A stretch of 64,000 nucleotides of DNA, taken from NCBI GenBank assembly GCA_023395555.1, contig JAEWYQ010000020.1, positions 1 through 64,000 of the forward strand, in the 5' to 3' direction. Below the pieces are notes generated by a model. That model worked only from the letters and a program-made list of their open reading frames with translations. It was not told the DNA's origin and searched no databases. The DNA comes from Bacillota bacterium. GTDB taxonomy: Bacteria; Bacillota; Clostridia; Lachnospirales; Lachnospiraceae. This document shows, in pieces, positions 15,793-24,438 of the stretch. Positions within the stretch are counted from its first letter, which is position 1. Every line of letters starts with the position of its first letter. The position numbers and the translations under genes were made by a program.

Positions 15793-17418
15793 GTGAAAAG
15801 AATGAAATCATTATGTATGGCTCTGCTTCTTGTACTTGCCGCAGGCATGCTTGCCGGTTGTGGTAAAAAGTATGAAGCACTGAGTACCGGTATGGCCGGG
15901 GAGATTGACGTTATGTTATGGTCTGGTTCCAGCACGTATCTGGAGGATGTCGGCCATCAGAATTATGCGGAGGGAGAACTGAAGGGTCAGAATGACGCCG
16001 CAGTCTATGCTATGGCCAAGAAGTTCAACGAGACCTATCCCAACATTAAGATCAATGTATATGCCAAGACGGGTGATCCTGACAGCAATGACACGCCCTG
16101 GGCACAGGAGTTGGAGAATTTCAAGGCGCAGTATGGTAAGTATCCCGATATCTATGCCTCCACGGATCTGTCAGGTGATGTGGCCAGGGGTATGGTAGCG
16201 GATCTGTCGGTATTCGCTGACGATCCGGTATACCAGTCCTTTAATAAATCCATTATGAATATGATGAATTATTATGGATTCCAGGCCGGTCTCCCCCAGT
16301 ATATGCTTCCCTGGGGTGTTTATGTGAACAAGGAGCTGGCGGAGCAGAATAACATTGATGTTCCTCCCGTTGACTGGAATATTGACGAGTACACAGCCTT
16401 TGTATCATCTGCCGACAACAAGACTTTCTGGGGAGCAATGGATGTTCCCATGAGCTTCATCAACGGAGGAAATAAGGACATTACCTATTCCCTGGCCAAT
16501 TACAAGGGAGAGGGAGACCATGTCAATCTCAACTCCGATGCGGTTGCAAAACTGTTGGAGTATGTGCCGAAATGGTCTAAATCTGCAGTCTGGACACAGA
16601 ATGATGTGGGCGGTGTTCCGGCAGAGGTTATGGATGCAAACTGGTGGTGGGGCTTCAAGTTTTTCATCGAGAATGTAATCTTAACCAATGACGGAGATCC
16701 CTGGATGATGGGTGACGCCGCCAACCCTGAGGAAGGATTTGCGAACGCAGCCAAATCCAAGGATTGGGATATCTATCCCAGACCCAGCACGGACTATGTA
16801 GAGAATACCGTGGGTATCGTGCTTGATCCTATGGCAATTCACAACTATGCAATGGATGACGGTGATCCGGCATGGAGTGATGCAGAGAAGGATGCCCTGA
16901 AAGTGGCCTATACCTTTGCCTCCTTCTGGGTTGGCAGCAATGAGAGCTTCCAGGTAAGAGCGGATCAGACCTTCGATGATCAAGGTACACTGAAGACTGC
17001 TTTAAATGATTCCCTGCCGTTGGTAACGGGGAAGGATTTTGATAAGCAGATGGAGATCTGGGCTTCGGTACCGACGCATCAGCGTTTTGGCGATGCCAAG
17101 AAGATGCCCGGTTTCCAGAAGGTTATTGAAATCTGGGAGAAGGGTCAGTTCTGGGATATTTCCGACAAGGCTTATCCTCTCAAGATTATGCAGGATGGCA
17201 CCCGTGTGGAGGCGGATAAAGAGTGGAGATTCATCTATCAGGCGGAGAACGTTTCAGTTCTCAGGACGGATCCTAACTGGCTGGATGAGGTTAAGTCTAA
17301 GCTTCCGGACTGGAACACGAATATCAATCAGAGATTTGTTGAGGCAGACAACCAGCTCAGGGAAGGCTTAAAGTCATATTACGGCTTCACGGATGAGAAT
17401 TTCAAGGTTAAGAAGTAA
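15793..17418 (+). CDS. ABC transporter extracellular solute-binding lipoprotein
   Basis: 541-aa family-1-type sugar-binding protein exported as a lipoprotein. The signal peptide KSLCMALLLVLAAGMLAGC ends in lipobox LAGC. The mature protein begins the binding fold with GEIDVMLWSGSSTY and continues with INVYAKTGD and PDIYASTDLSGDVA. The start is GTG 15793 with TTGGAGGG seven bases upstream; a TTG at 15778 is inside that site. It is the first gene of the glucan locus, and an intercistronic hairpin follows, as often seen after a highly expressed binding protein. The ligand is inferred to be a beta-1,3-glucan oligosaccharide from the GH16 and GH5 genes downstream. Confidence 0.88.
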   Translation: MKRMKSLCMALLLVLAAGMLAGCGKKYEALSTGMAGEIDVMLWSGSSTYLEDVGHQNYAEGELKGQNDAAVYAMAKKFNETYPNIKINVYAKTGDPDSNDTPWAQELENFKAQYGKYPDIYASTDLSGDVARGMVADLSVFADDPVYQSFNKSIMNMMNYYGFQAGLPQYMLPWGVYVNKELAEQNNIDVPPVDWNIDEYTAFVSSADNKTFWGAMDVPMSFINGGNKDITYSLANYKGEGDHVNLNSDAVAKLLEYVPKWSKSAVWTQNDVGGVPAEVMDANWWWGFKFFIENVILTNDGDPWMMGDAANPEEGFANAAKSKDWDIYPRPSTDYVENTVGIVLDPMAIHNYAMDDGDPAWSDAEKDALKVAYTFASFWVGSNESFQVRADQTFDDQGTLKTALNDSLPLVTGKDFDKQMEIWASVPTHQRFGDAKKMPGFQKVIEIWEKGQFWDISDKAYPLKIMQDGTRVEADKEWRFIYQAENVSVLRTDPNWLDEVKSKLPDWNTNINQRFVEADNQLREGLKSYYGFTDENFKVKK

Positions 17419-17477
17419 CAGACAGCTGATATAAAGGAATAGAAGAATACATATGGTATTCAGATTATAAGATAGAC

Positions 17478-17555
17478 AGGGGATTACAGGTGATGCAGAA
17501 CCGGCCGCTTCCGAAAAGGGAGACTTATGGCCGAGCGTCACCTGTCCGGTCCCCT
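17478..17555 (+). repeat. Intercistronic stem-loop after the binding-protein gene
   Basis: AGGGGA (17478-17483) and ACAGGTGA (17486-17493) pair with TCACCTGT (17538-17545) and TCCCCT (17550-17555). Inside, CGGCC (17502-17506) pairs with GGCCG (17529-17533). No T run follows. It probably stabilises the upstream mRNA or attenuates the distal genes. Confidence 0.65.
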
Positions 17556-17594
17556 ATCATAACGTATACAACCCAGCAAAGGGGAATGGCTGCA

Positions 17595-20555
17595 ATGAAG
17601 AATAGAAAAAATTTGATCGCTGGTTTATCGGTATGTATAGTTGCGGTTGCTGTGATGGCAACTATATTTATTTTAGGGAAGATGCCGGAATATATTGATG
17701 GAACCGATGGGAAGAAGGTAGGAGCGGCCCTTCAATTATTAAAGAATTCCCTTAGGACGGAGACGGTTACCTACCTGGATTTTATCGAGGGGCAGGTTCC
17801 GGAGTACGGACGTGAGGGTCGGACAGCCATCCCTGAGGCAGGAAGCAGGATGGAGAATTATGAAGGGCTGACGGCGACCCTGGACTATAACCAAAGCGCA
17901 GAATACAAAGTAGAGGTCGGCGAGCCGGGATTGTACTATCTGGTTCTGGACTATAAGCCCATGGGTAATACCCTGGCAGACTTTAATATAGAAATAAGCA
18001 TAAATGGCAAACAGGACTATGAGGAGATGAAGAGCATCAAGCTTCCTTTGTCCTGGACGGATGAGACTAAGGAATTTCCGACAGACCGGTACGGAGATGA
18101 GACGGAGCCCTATCAGATCCGAAAGGATGACTGGACCTCTCTTTCTCTGTATAACAGCACCTATTCTACGTCGGCCCCCCTGCTCTTCCCGTTGGAGGCG
18201 GGCAGTAATACCATCACTGTCACCAATATTTCCGGTGACGGGCTTGGGGTGGGCAATCTCCGGGCAGAAGCGCCGGTGTATGATACCCCCTCCTATGCAG
18301 AGTATCGTGACCTCCACCCGGGCTCTCCCGTGAAGGCGAAGATTCTGGTGAATTCCATTGATTATATTGAAAAAAACACTACCCAGGCCACTTATTCCGC
18401 TGAGAATAATCCGGCCCTGACCCCCCATGACAGTGAATATAAGAAGATCAACACCCTGAACTGGTCGGATGCCGGTACGGAGATCAGCTACCAGTTCCCT
18501 GTCGCCCAGGAGGGGCTCTATCAGATTGCCCTTCATTACAGGAATTCCAAGGAGGAATTCGATGTATTCAATACCATTAAAATTGACGGGAAGGTTCCCT
18601 TTCAGGAATTGACCAACTACAGCTTTCCCTCCACCGGGTCAAAATGGGACAATGAAGTGCTCAGCGATCCGGAGGGCAATCCCTACCTGGTCTATTTGAC
18701 CGAGGGCAGCCATACGCTGACCATTCGTGCCGAGCAGGAGCCCATCATCCGAGCCTGGCAGTATGCCAAGCTGATTGCGGATCATGTGACCCAGTTTGAT
18801 CTGGAGCTTACCAGAATCACCGGAAGCGTCATGGATAAGAACCGGACCTGGCAGATGACCAGGTACATCCCTGAGATACCGGCATATCTGGCAGCCTATG
18901 AGACCTTAATTGATGAAATAAAATACCTGCTGCAGGACTATACCCCCAATGGGATTAATTCTGCTATGCTGTCGGAGCTGGATAAGGCGGTGGCCTTCCT
19001 GGATCAGATGGCGGAATACCCTGATGAAATTGCTCTGTATAAACATAATCTGACGAAGGCGAGAGATAATTCCGTATTAAAGTCCATCAGTGAATTCTCC
19101 ACCGGCCTGATGGGACAGAACTTTTCTCTGGATATGATCTATCTCTATGGGAATGAGGAGCTGCCCCATCCCAGAGCTACTGCCTGGGAGACGGCGGTAA
19201 ACGGAGTAAAGACCATGTTGAACTCCTTCTTCTCAGAGAAATTCAAGACGGAGAATGACCCGGAGGTTCTGAATGTATGGGTGAACCGGGCTACTACCCA
19301 TGTAGACCTGATGCAAAAGATGGCAGATACCCAGTTTACACCGGAGAAAGGAATCGAGGTGAAGATCTCTGTCATGCCGGATCAGAATAAGCTGACCCTG
19401 TCCGCAGCCGCCGGCAATACACCGGATGTGGCGCTTGGGCTGGGGTCGCATATACCCTTCGAGCTGGCAAGCCGGGGAGCGCTGTATGATCTGACCCGGT
19501 TTGACGACCTGTGGGAGGTGGAGGGACGTTTTGTGCCAGGAGCCTCAGTGCCCTATATTTTCAATGAAGGTGTCTATGCGATCCCGGAGACACTGGAATT
19601 CCATGCCTTGATTTACCGGACGGATATCTTCCAGGAGATCGGGCTCACTCCGCCGGATACCTGGCAGGAGGCAACAGATATGCTGCCGACGCTGCAGCGG
19701 TATGGAATGAATTTCTTCCATAATATTTCTGCGGGTGTGGGTTATAAATGGTATTATCAGACGGGCTCGCTGATCTTCCAGAACGGCGGTAAGCTGTATC
19801 AGGATGACGGCTTTAGGACAGCCATTAACGAGCCGGAGGCAGTACGGGGGATTCAGGCGCTGGGAGATCTGTTCATTGCCTACTCCATGCCTAAGGAAGT
19901 GGTATCCTTCTTCAATTCCTTCCGGTATGGAACCCTGCCGGTAGGTGTTGTTACCTTGAGTGATTACATTCTGATTAAGAACGGCGCACCCGAACTGGAG
20001 GGAAGATGGGCTTTGGCACCTTATCCCGGAACAGTGCAGGAGGATGGCACGATTGACAGATGGTTTATCGCTAACGGCACCGGCGGAGTTATCTTCAAGG
20101 ACAGCCGGAAGGCGGAGGATGCCTGGGAATTTTTGAAATGGTGGACGGACTATGAGACCCAGGTTAATTATACCTACTCCCTCCAATCCACCTATGGCAA
20201 AGCGTTTCTCTGGCTTTCCTCCAATCTGGAGGCAGCTAAGGAGGTTCCCATCGACCAGGCGGATAAGAGAGTGATACTGGAACAGGTAAAGTGGCTGAGG
20301 GATACCCCCAGAACACCGGGACAGTATCTGCTGGAGCGATCCATCTCTGATATCTGGAACAAGATGATTGACGACGGAACCTCGGCGCAGGTTGCTGTGG
20401 ATGAGAAGGTAATTCCCATCAACCGTGAGATCCGAAAGAAGATGAAAGAATTAGGCTATTACGATGAAAAGGGTAATTTGTTGAAGCCCTATGTCATCCG
20501 CGATATCGACTGGATTGAAGAACAGGTTGAGAAGGCGAAGCAGAAGGGAGAATAG
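17595..20555 (+). CDS. Membrane-anchored protein with beta-rich N-terminal region fused to a solute-binding domain
   Basis: 986 aa. One hydrophobic segment near the N-terminus (NLIAGLSVCIVAVAVMATIF) lacks a lipobox, so it is a signal anchor. Residues to about 460 look like two carbohydrate-binding-like beta domains (YKVEVGEPGLYYLVLDYKP and ISYQFPVAQEGLYQIALHYR are repeated in style). A helical linker follows. From about residue 620 there is an ABC sugar-binding-protein fold (NTPDVALGLGSHIPFELASR, GVIFKDSRKAEDAWEFLKWW). ATG 17595 is chosen because AAAGGGG lies 10 nt upstream; the longer frame to 17490 overlaps the hairpin. It would tether a second binding protein to the membrane beside its permeases. 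Confidence 0.75.
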   Translation: MKNRKNLIAGLSVCIVAVAVMATIFILGKMPEYIDGTDGKKVGAALQLLKNSLRTETVTYLDFIEGQVPEYGREGRTAIPEAGSRMENYEGLTATLDYNQSAEYKVEVGEPGLYYLVLDYKPMGNTLADFNIEISINGKQDYEEMKSIKLPLSWTDETKEFPTDRYGDETEPYQIRKDDWTSLSLYNSTYSTSAPLLFPLEAGSNTITVTNISGDGLGVGNLRAEAPVYDTPSYAEYRDLHPGSPVKAKILVNSIDYIEKNTTQATYSAENNPALTPHDSEYKKINTLNWSDAGTEISYQFPVAQEGLYQIALHYRNSKEEFDVFNTIKIDGKVPFQELTNYSFPSTGSKWDNEVLSDPEGNPYLVYLTEGSHTLTIRAEQEPIIRAWQYAKLIADHVTQFDLELTRITGSVMDKNRTWQMTRYIPEIPAYLAAYETLIDEIKYLLQDYTPNGINSAMLSELDKAVAFLDQMAEYPDEIALYKHNLTKARDNSVLKSISEFSTGLMGQNFSLDMIYLYGNEELPHPRATAWETAVNGVKTMLNSFFSEKFKTENDPEVLNVWVNRATTHVDLMQKMADTQFTPEKGIEVKISVMPDQNKLTLSAAAGNTPDVALGLGSHIPFELASRGALYDLTRFDDLWEVEGRFVPGASVPYIFNEGVYAIPETLEFHALIYRTDIFQEIGLTPPDTWQEATDMLPTLQRYGMNFFHNISAGVGYKWYYQTGSLIFQNGGKLYQDDGFRTAINEPEAVRGIQALGDLFIAYSMPKEVVSFFNSFRYGTLPVGVVTLSDYILIKNGAPELEGRWALAPYPGTVQEDGTIDRWFIANGTGGVIFKDSRKAEDAWEFLKWWTDYETQVNYTYSLQSTYGKAFLWLSSNLEAAKEVPIDQADKRVILEQVKWLRDTPRTPGQYLLERSISDIWNKMIDDGTSAQVAVDEKVIPINREIRKKMKELGYYDEKGNLLKPYVIRDIDWIEEQVEKAKQKGE

Positions 20556-20561
20556 GTTAAT

Positions 20562-21500
20562 ATGGCAGACTTGAATGTAATGCTGGTAAAGCAGTCAAAA
20601 CGGGAGAAGCGCAAGTCACGCAGCAATGCGATGAGCACCTTTGTGCTGCTCCTGCCCTACGGCTTATTGTTCCTGGGTTTTATCGCAATCCCCATCGCAA
20701 TTGCAATCGGGCTTTCCTTTACTTATTTTGATGTGATCAACAGCCCCAGATTCGCCGGGCTGGATAACTATATCACGCTGGTTACCCAGGATGAGGCTTT
20801 TCTTAAATTTGTACTTCCCAATACCCTCAAATATGCTTTGATTGTAGGGCCTGGAGGGTATGTGATGTCCTTTCTCCTGGCCTGGATGCTGACCCAGATC
20901 CAGCGTATTCCCAGAACCATCCTGACACTGGCGATTTATACCCCTTCCATGCTGGGCACGGTGTTTATCCAGGTCATTTGGAGAACTATTTTCTCCGGAG
21001 ACCAGAGGGGAATTGTGAACTATATATTAATGAATTTGGAGGTAATCGATAAGCCGGTGATGTTCCTGCTGTCGCCGGACTACCTAATGAATATCATGAT
21101 CTTCGTATCCCTGTGGTCCTCCATGGGAATCGGTTTCCTGGCCATGATATCGGGAATTCTCAATGTAAACGAGGAGCTGTATGAGGCGGCCTATGTGGAT
21201 GGAATACGCAACCGTTTCCAGGAGATCGTCTATATCACGGTGCCTTCCATGAAGCCGCAGATGCTCTTCGGCGCGGTTATGGCCATTGTGAATGCCTTTA
21301 ATATGGGATATATCGGAGTAACTCTGTCGGGACAGAACCCCACACCGGGACTGGCAGGACAGCTGATTACCAACCATATCGATGATTACGGGTTTCTGAG
21401 GTATGAGATGGGCTATGCGGCAGCGGTGTCGGTGGCGCTCCTGCTGATTGTAACCTTGTTTTCCAAGGTGGCCCATGGATTATTCGGAGAAAAGGAGTAG
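20562..21500 (+). CDS. Sugar ABC transporter permease, MalF/UgpA type
   Basis: 312-aa inner-membrane permease with six predicted helices. The first starts at [20 protein letters not shown]. The ATPase-contact EAA loop is [20 protein letters not shown]. The gene starts 6 nt after the upstream fusion protein gene. It pairs with the MalG-type permease that follows (8-nt gap). No ATP-binding subunit is encoded in the locus, so a shared MsmX-like ATPase elsewhere is expected; that is known for many Firmicutes sugar importers. Confidence 0.92.
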   Translation: MADLNVMLVKQSKREKRKSRSNAMSTFVLLLPYGLLFLGFIAIPIAIAIGLSFTYFDVINSPRFAGLDNYITLVTQDEAFLKFVLPNTLKYALIVGPGGYVMSFLLAWMLTQIQRIPRTILTLAIYTPSMLGTVFIQVIWRTIFSGDQRGIVNYILMNLEVIDKPVMFLLSPDYLMNIMIFVSLWSSMGIGFLAMISGILNVNEELYEAAYVDGIRNRFQEIVYITVPSMKPQMLFGAVMAIVNAFNMGYIGVTLSGQNPTPGLAGQLITNHIDDYGFLRYEMGYAAAVSVALLLIVTLFSKVAHGLFGEKE

Positions 21501-21507
21501 GAGACAT

Positions 21508-22377
21508 ATGGCTAAATTACAAGGATCCAGAATTAATCCGAAGCGGTTCTCGCTTTCACAATTAAAATTTTATATTATACTGGTGCCACTGGGAGTCTTT
21601 ATGATCCTGCCGGTTATCTTTGTTATTAATCAGGCGTTTAAGCCCCTGGGTGAGCTATATGCCTTCCCGCCTACTATCTTAGTAAAGAATCCTACCTTGA
21701 GGAATTTCCGGGATTTATTTGCTCTCTCGGGTACCACGGGAGTGCCCATGACCAGATATTTATACAATTCCGTCATTGTTACGGTGCTGACTATTGTGAT
21801 AAATTTGATCATTACCGTCAGTGCAGCTTATGCTTTCTCTAAGAAGAAGTTCAGGGTCAAGAACCTGCTGTTCAATCTGAATCAGATGGCGCTGATGTTT
21901 GTGGCCACCGCCGTTTCGGTTCCCAGGTACCTGGTAATTGTCAACAGCGGTATGATCGACACCTGGCTGGCTCATATTCTTCCTTTGATTGCCATGCCTG
22001 TGGGACTGTTCCTGGTGAAGCAGTTTGTGGATCAGATACCGGACGCGCTGATCGAGGCGGCCATCATGGACGGGGCTAAGGATTTTAAAATCATTCAGAA
22101 GGTGATTATTCCTTTGACAAAGCCCGCATTGGCGACAACAGTAGTACTGACCTTTCAGGCGGTATGGCAGGCAACGGAGGCATCCAATAACTTTATATCC
22201 AATGATACCATGCGTACTTTGGCCTTCTACCTGAATTCGCTGTCCACCAACAGTACGGTGGCGGCTACCGGCATGGTTGCGGCGGCATCGGTAATTTTGT
22301 TCCTGCCGAACCTGGTTATCTTTATTATCATGCAGTCGAAGGTTATGAACACCATGACCCATTCCGGCATCAAATAG
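21508..22377 (+). CDS. Carbohydrate ABC transporter permease, MalG type
   Basis: 289-aa permease with six helices (the first is FYIILVPLGVFMILPVIFVI) and the EAA loop ALIEAAIMDGAKDFKIIQKV. ATG 21508 has AAAGGAGTAGGAG upstream; the open frame running back to 21475 overlaps the previous gene and has no ribosome site. It forms a heterodimer with the 20562 product. The C-terminal IIMQSKVMNTMTHSGIK is typical of MalG-type proteins. Confidence 0.92.
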   Translation: MAKLQGSRINPKRFSLSQLKFYIILVPLGVFMILPVIFVINQAFKPLGELYAFPPTILVKNPTLRNFRDLFALSGTTGVPMTRYLYNSVIVTVLTIVINLIITVSAAYAFSKKKFRVKNLLFNLNQMALMFVATAVSVPRYLVIVNSGMIDTWLAHILPLIAMPVGLFLVKQFVDQIPDALIEAAIMDGAKDFKIIQKVIIPLTKPALATTVVLTFQAVWQATEASNNFISNDTMRTLAFYLNSLSTNSTVAATGMVAAASVILFLPNLVIFIIMQSKVMNTMTHSGIK

Positions 22378-22389
22378 GAGGTGAGGCGT

Positions 22390-24438
22390 ATGCGGTATTA
22401 TTGTATGAACAAAACAATCAAGGCAGTCCTTGCGCTGCTAGTTATCCTTATTATCACCGGACTTCCGGCGCATTCTGCATCTGCCTCCCAGGCGACAAGC
22501 TATACTTATACCTTTGATAAGAAGGGAAATTATACCCGGACCCAGGATGCGTATCTGCCGGATCGGACGATAACTGATCTGGGGCTGAAATCGCCGGAGG
22601 ATCTTTATATTGACCAGGACAACAATCTGTATGTAGCAGACTCCGGCAATTCCCGGGTTCTGAAGTATTCCATTAGCACCGGCCAGGTGACTGATGAGCT
22701 GGTCTGGGAGGGAATGAGCAACCCTAAGGGGATCTTCGTCAGTAAAAAAGGAGATCTCTATGTTGCGGACCCCAGTGCCAGGAAGGTGTTTCATTTCGAC
22801 AGTAAGTTCGAGTTTATCGAGGAATTCGGCCGTCCGGATACTCCCAGCTTCTCTGACACCAGGTTTGAGCCGATGAAAATTTCGGTGGATAACGGAGGAA
22901 ATCTGTATATTATCGGTGAGGGTGTGTATAACGGTGTGATTCAGTTAAGCCCTACCGGTGACTTCCTGGGATATTTCAGTGTGAATAAGGCGAGGCTCAC
23001 GTTCCTCCAGGCATTGCAGAATATGTTTTTTACCAGAGCCCAGCTGGCCAATCTGGTTCCGCGTGTCCCCACTACCTTTTCCAATGTATTCATCGATGTC
23101 CACAATGTGGTGTACACCACCACCACGGGAACCCACGTGGACGGGCTGAAAAAGCATAACACGGCAGGCGGCAATATATTTAAGACCCAGGACTGGGTAT
23201 CCGATGAAATGACGGATGTGTGGGTAGATCCCCAGGGAATTATCTATACCAGCTCTCACACCGGATATATTAATATTTACTCCGGAGAGGGGAAGCAGAT
23301 CTTCAGCTTTGGAGCCTATGTGATGGATATCGATGTCTCCGGCTATTTTACCAGGCTTCCTTCCATGGCGGTGGATCAGAACCGGAATCTGTGGACAGTG
23401 GACGGAGATAAGGGTTATCTGCAATCCTTTACTCCGACGGAATATGCCCTGACGGTCTATGGCGCCATGGGGCTGTATGAAAAGGGACAGTATAAGGAAT
23501 CCATGGAGGTCTGGAATGAGGTGCTGCGCCTGAACCAGATGTCCATTCTTGCCCATAACGGTGTGGGTAAAGCGTATCTGCATTCGGAGGAATATCCGAA
23601 GGCAATGGAACATTTTAAGGTGTCCGGTGACCGCAAGTATTATTCGGAGGCCTTCTGGGAAGTAAGAAATGACTGGATTCAGAAGCGTATGCCCTTATTG
23701 GTGGCGGTGATCGTCCTGCTGTACCTGGCCAGCCGCCTGATACGGATTTTTGATAAGAAGCGCCGGATCAGGCAGGCAAGGAGACGGCTGAAGGAGAAGC
23801 TGTTCCAGATTCCGATGTTGGGAGATACCCTCTATGCTTTCCGGATTCCAAGACATCCCATCGACCGGTATTATGATATCAGGGTGAAGAAGCAAGGGAC
23901 GGTGGCCGGCGCTACCGCGCTGTATCTGCTTTTCTTTGTAATCTTTATGGCATATACAACGATGAAAGGATTTATTTACCAGTATTCGGAGGTTGAGGAT
24001 CTGGATATCAACTCCATTGTCATCGGTTTCTTTGCGCTGATTACCCTGTTTGTAATCTGCAACTACCTTGTGACCTCCATCAAGGACGGGGACGGGAGCT
24101 TCGCCCAGGTCTACATGGTTCCGGCCTACGGCTGTATTCCGATCATGGGGGCAATGCTGATCATTACGGTTGCTTCCTACGCTCTGACGTATAACGAAGC
24201 CTTTTTGCTGACTCTGCTTCTGGTAGTGGGCACAGTGTGGAGCATTATCTCCATCTTCATCGGACTTATGACGGTTCATGACTATACCTTCGGCGAGACA
24301 GTAGTCAGTCTGATTATCACGGTGCTGTTTATGATTGTGGCAGCAATACTGGCTTTGGTAATCATCATTATGTGGAATCAGTTGTGGCAGTTCTTGCAGA
24401 CTGTCGGAAAGGAGATCGTGCGGAATGTACAGTCCTAA
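22390..24438 (+). CDS. NHL-repeat, TPR and YIP1-domain membrane protein
   Basis: 682 aa. A signal peptide (VLALLVILIITGLPAHSASA) leads to a beta-propeller of NHL-type repeats (LGLKSPEDLYIDQDNNLYVA, MSNPKGIFVSKKGDLYVADP, FEPMKISVDNGGNLYI). TPR-like helices follow (YEKGQYKESMEVWNEVLRLN). One membrane helix (LLVAVIVLLYLASRLI), a basic linker and a multi-helix YIP1-like domain fill the last 200 residues. The propeller and TPR would face outside. ATG 22390 follows AGGAGG; GTG 22381 overlaps it. The function is unknown; its fixed place between permease pairs suggests a scaffold or sensor for the importer. Confidence 0.75.
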   Translation: MRYYCMNKTIKAVLALLVILIITGLPAHSASASQATSYTYTFDKKGNYTRTQDAYLPDRTITDLGLKSPEDLYIDQDNNLYVADSGNSRVLKYSISTGQVTDELVWEGMSNPKGIFVSKKGDLYVADPSARKVFHFDSKFEFIEEFGRPDTPSFSDTRFEPMKISVDNGGNLYIIGEGVYNGVIQLSPTGDFLGYFSVNKARLTFLQALQNMFFTRAQLANLVPRVPTTFSNVFIDVHNVVYTTTTGTHVDGLKKHNTAGGNIFKTQDWVSDEMTDVWVDPQGIIYTSSHTGYINIYSGEGKQIFSFGAYVMDIDVSGYFTRLPSMAVDQNRNLWTVDGDKGYLQSFTPTEYALTVYGAMGLYEKGQYKESMEVWNEVLRLNQMSILAHNGVGKAYLHSEEYPKAMEHFKVSGDRKYYSEAFWEVRNDWIQKRMPLLVAVIVLLYLASRLIRIFDKKRRIRQARRRLKEKLFQIPMLGDTLYAFRIPRHPIDRYYDIRVKKQGTVAGATALYLLFFVIFMAYTTMKGFIYQYSEVEDLDINSIVIGFFALITLFVICNYLVTSIKDGDGSFAQVYMVPAYGCIPIMGAMLIITVASYALTYNEAFLLTLLLVVGTVWSIISIFIGLMTVHDYTFGETVVSLIITVLFMIVAAILALVIIIMWNQLWQFLQTVGKEIVRNVQS

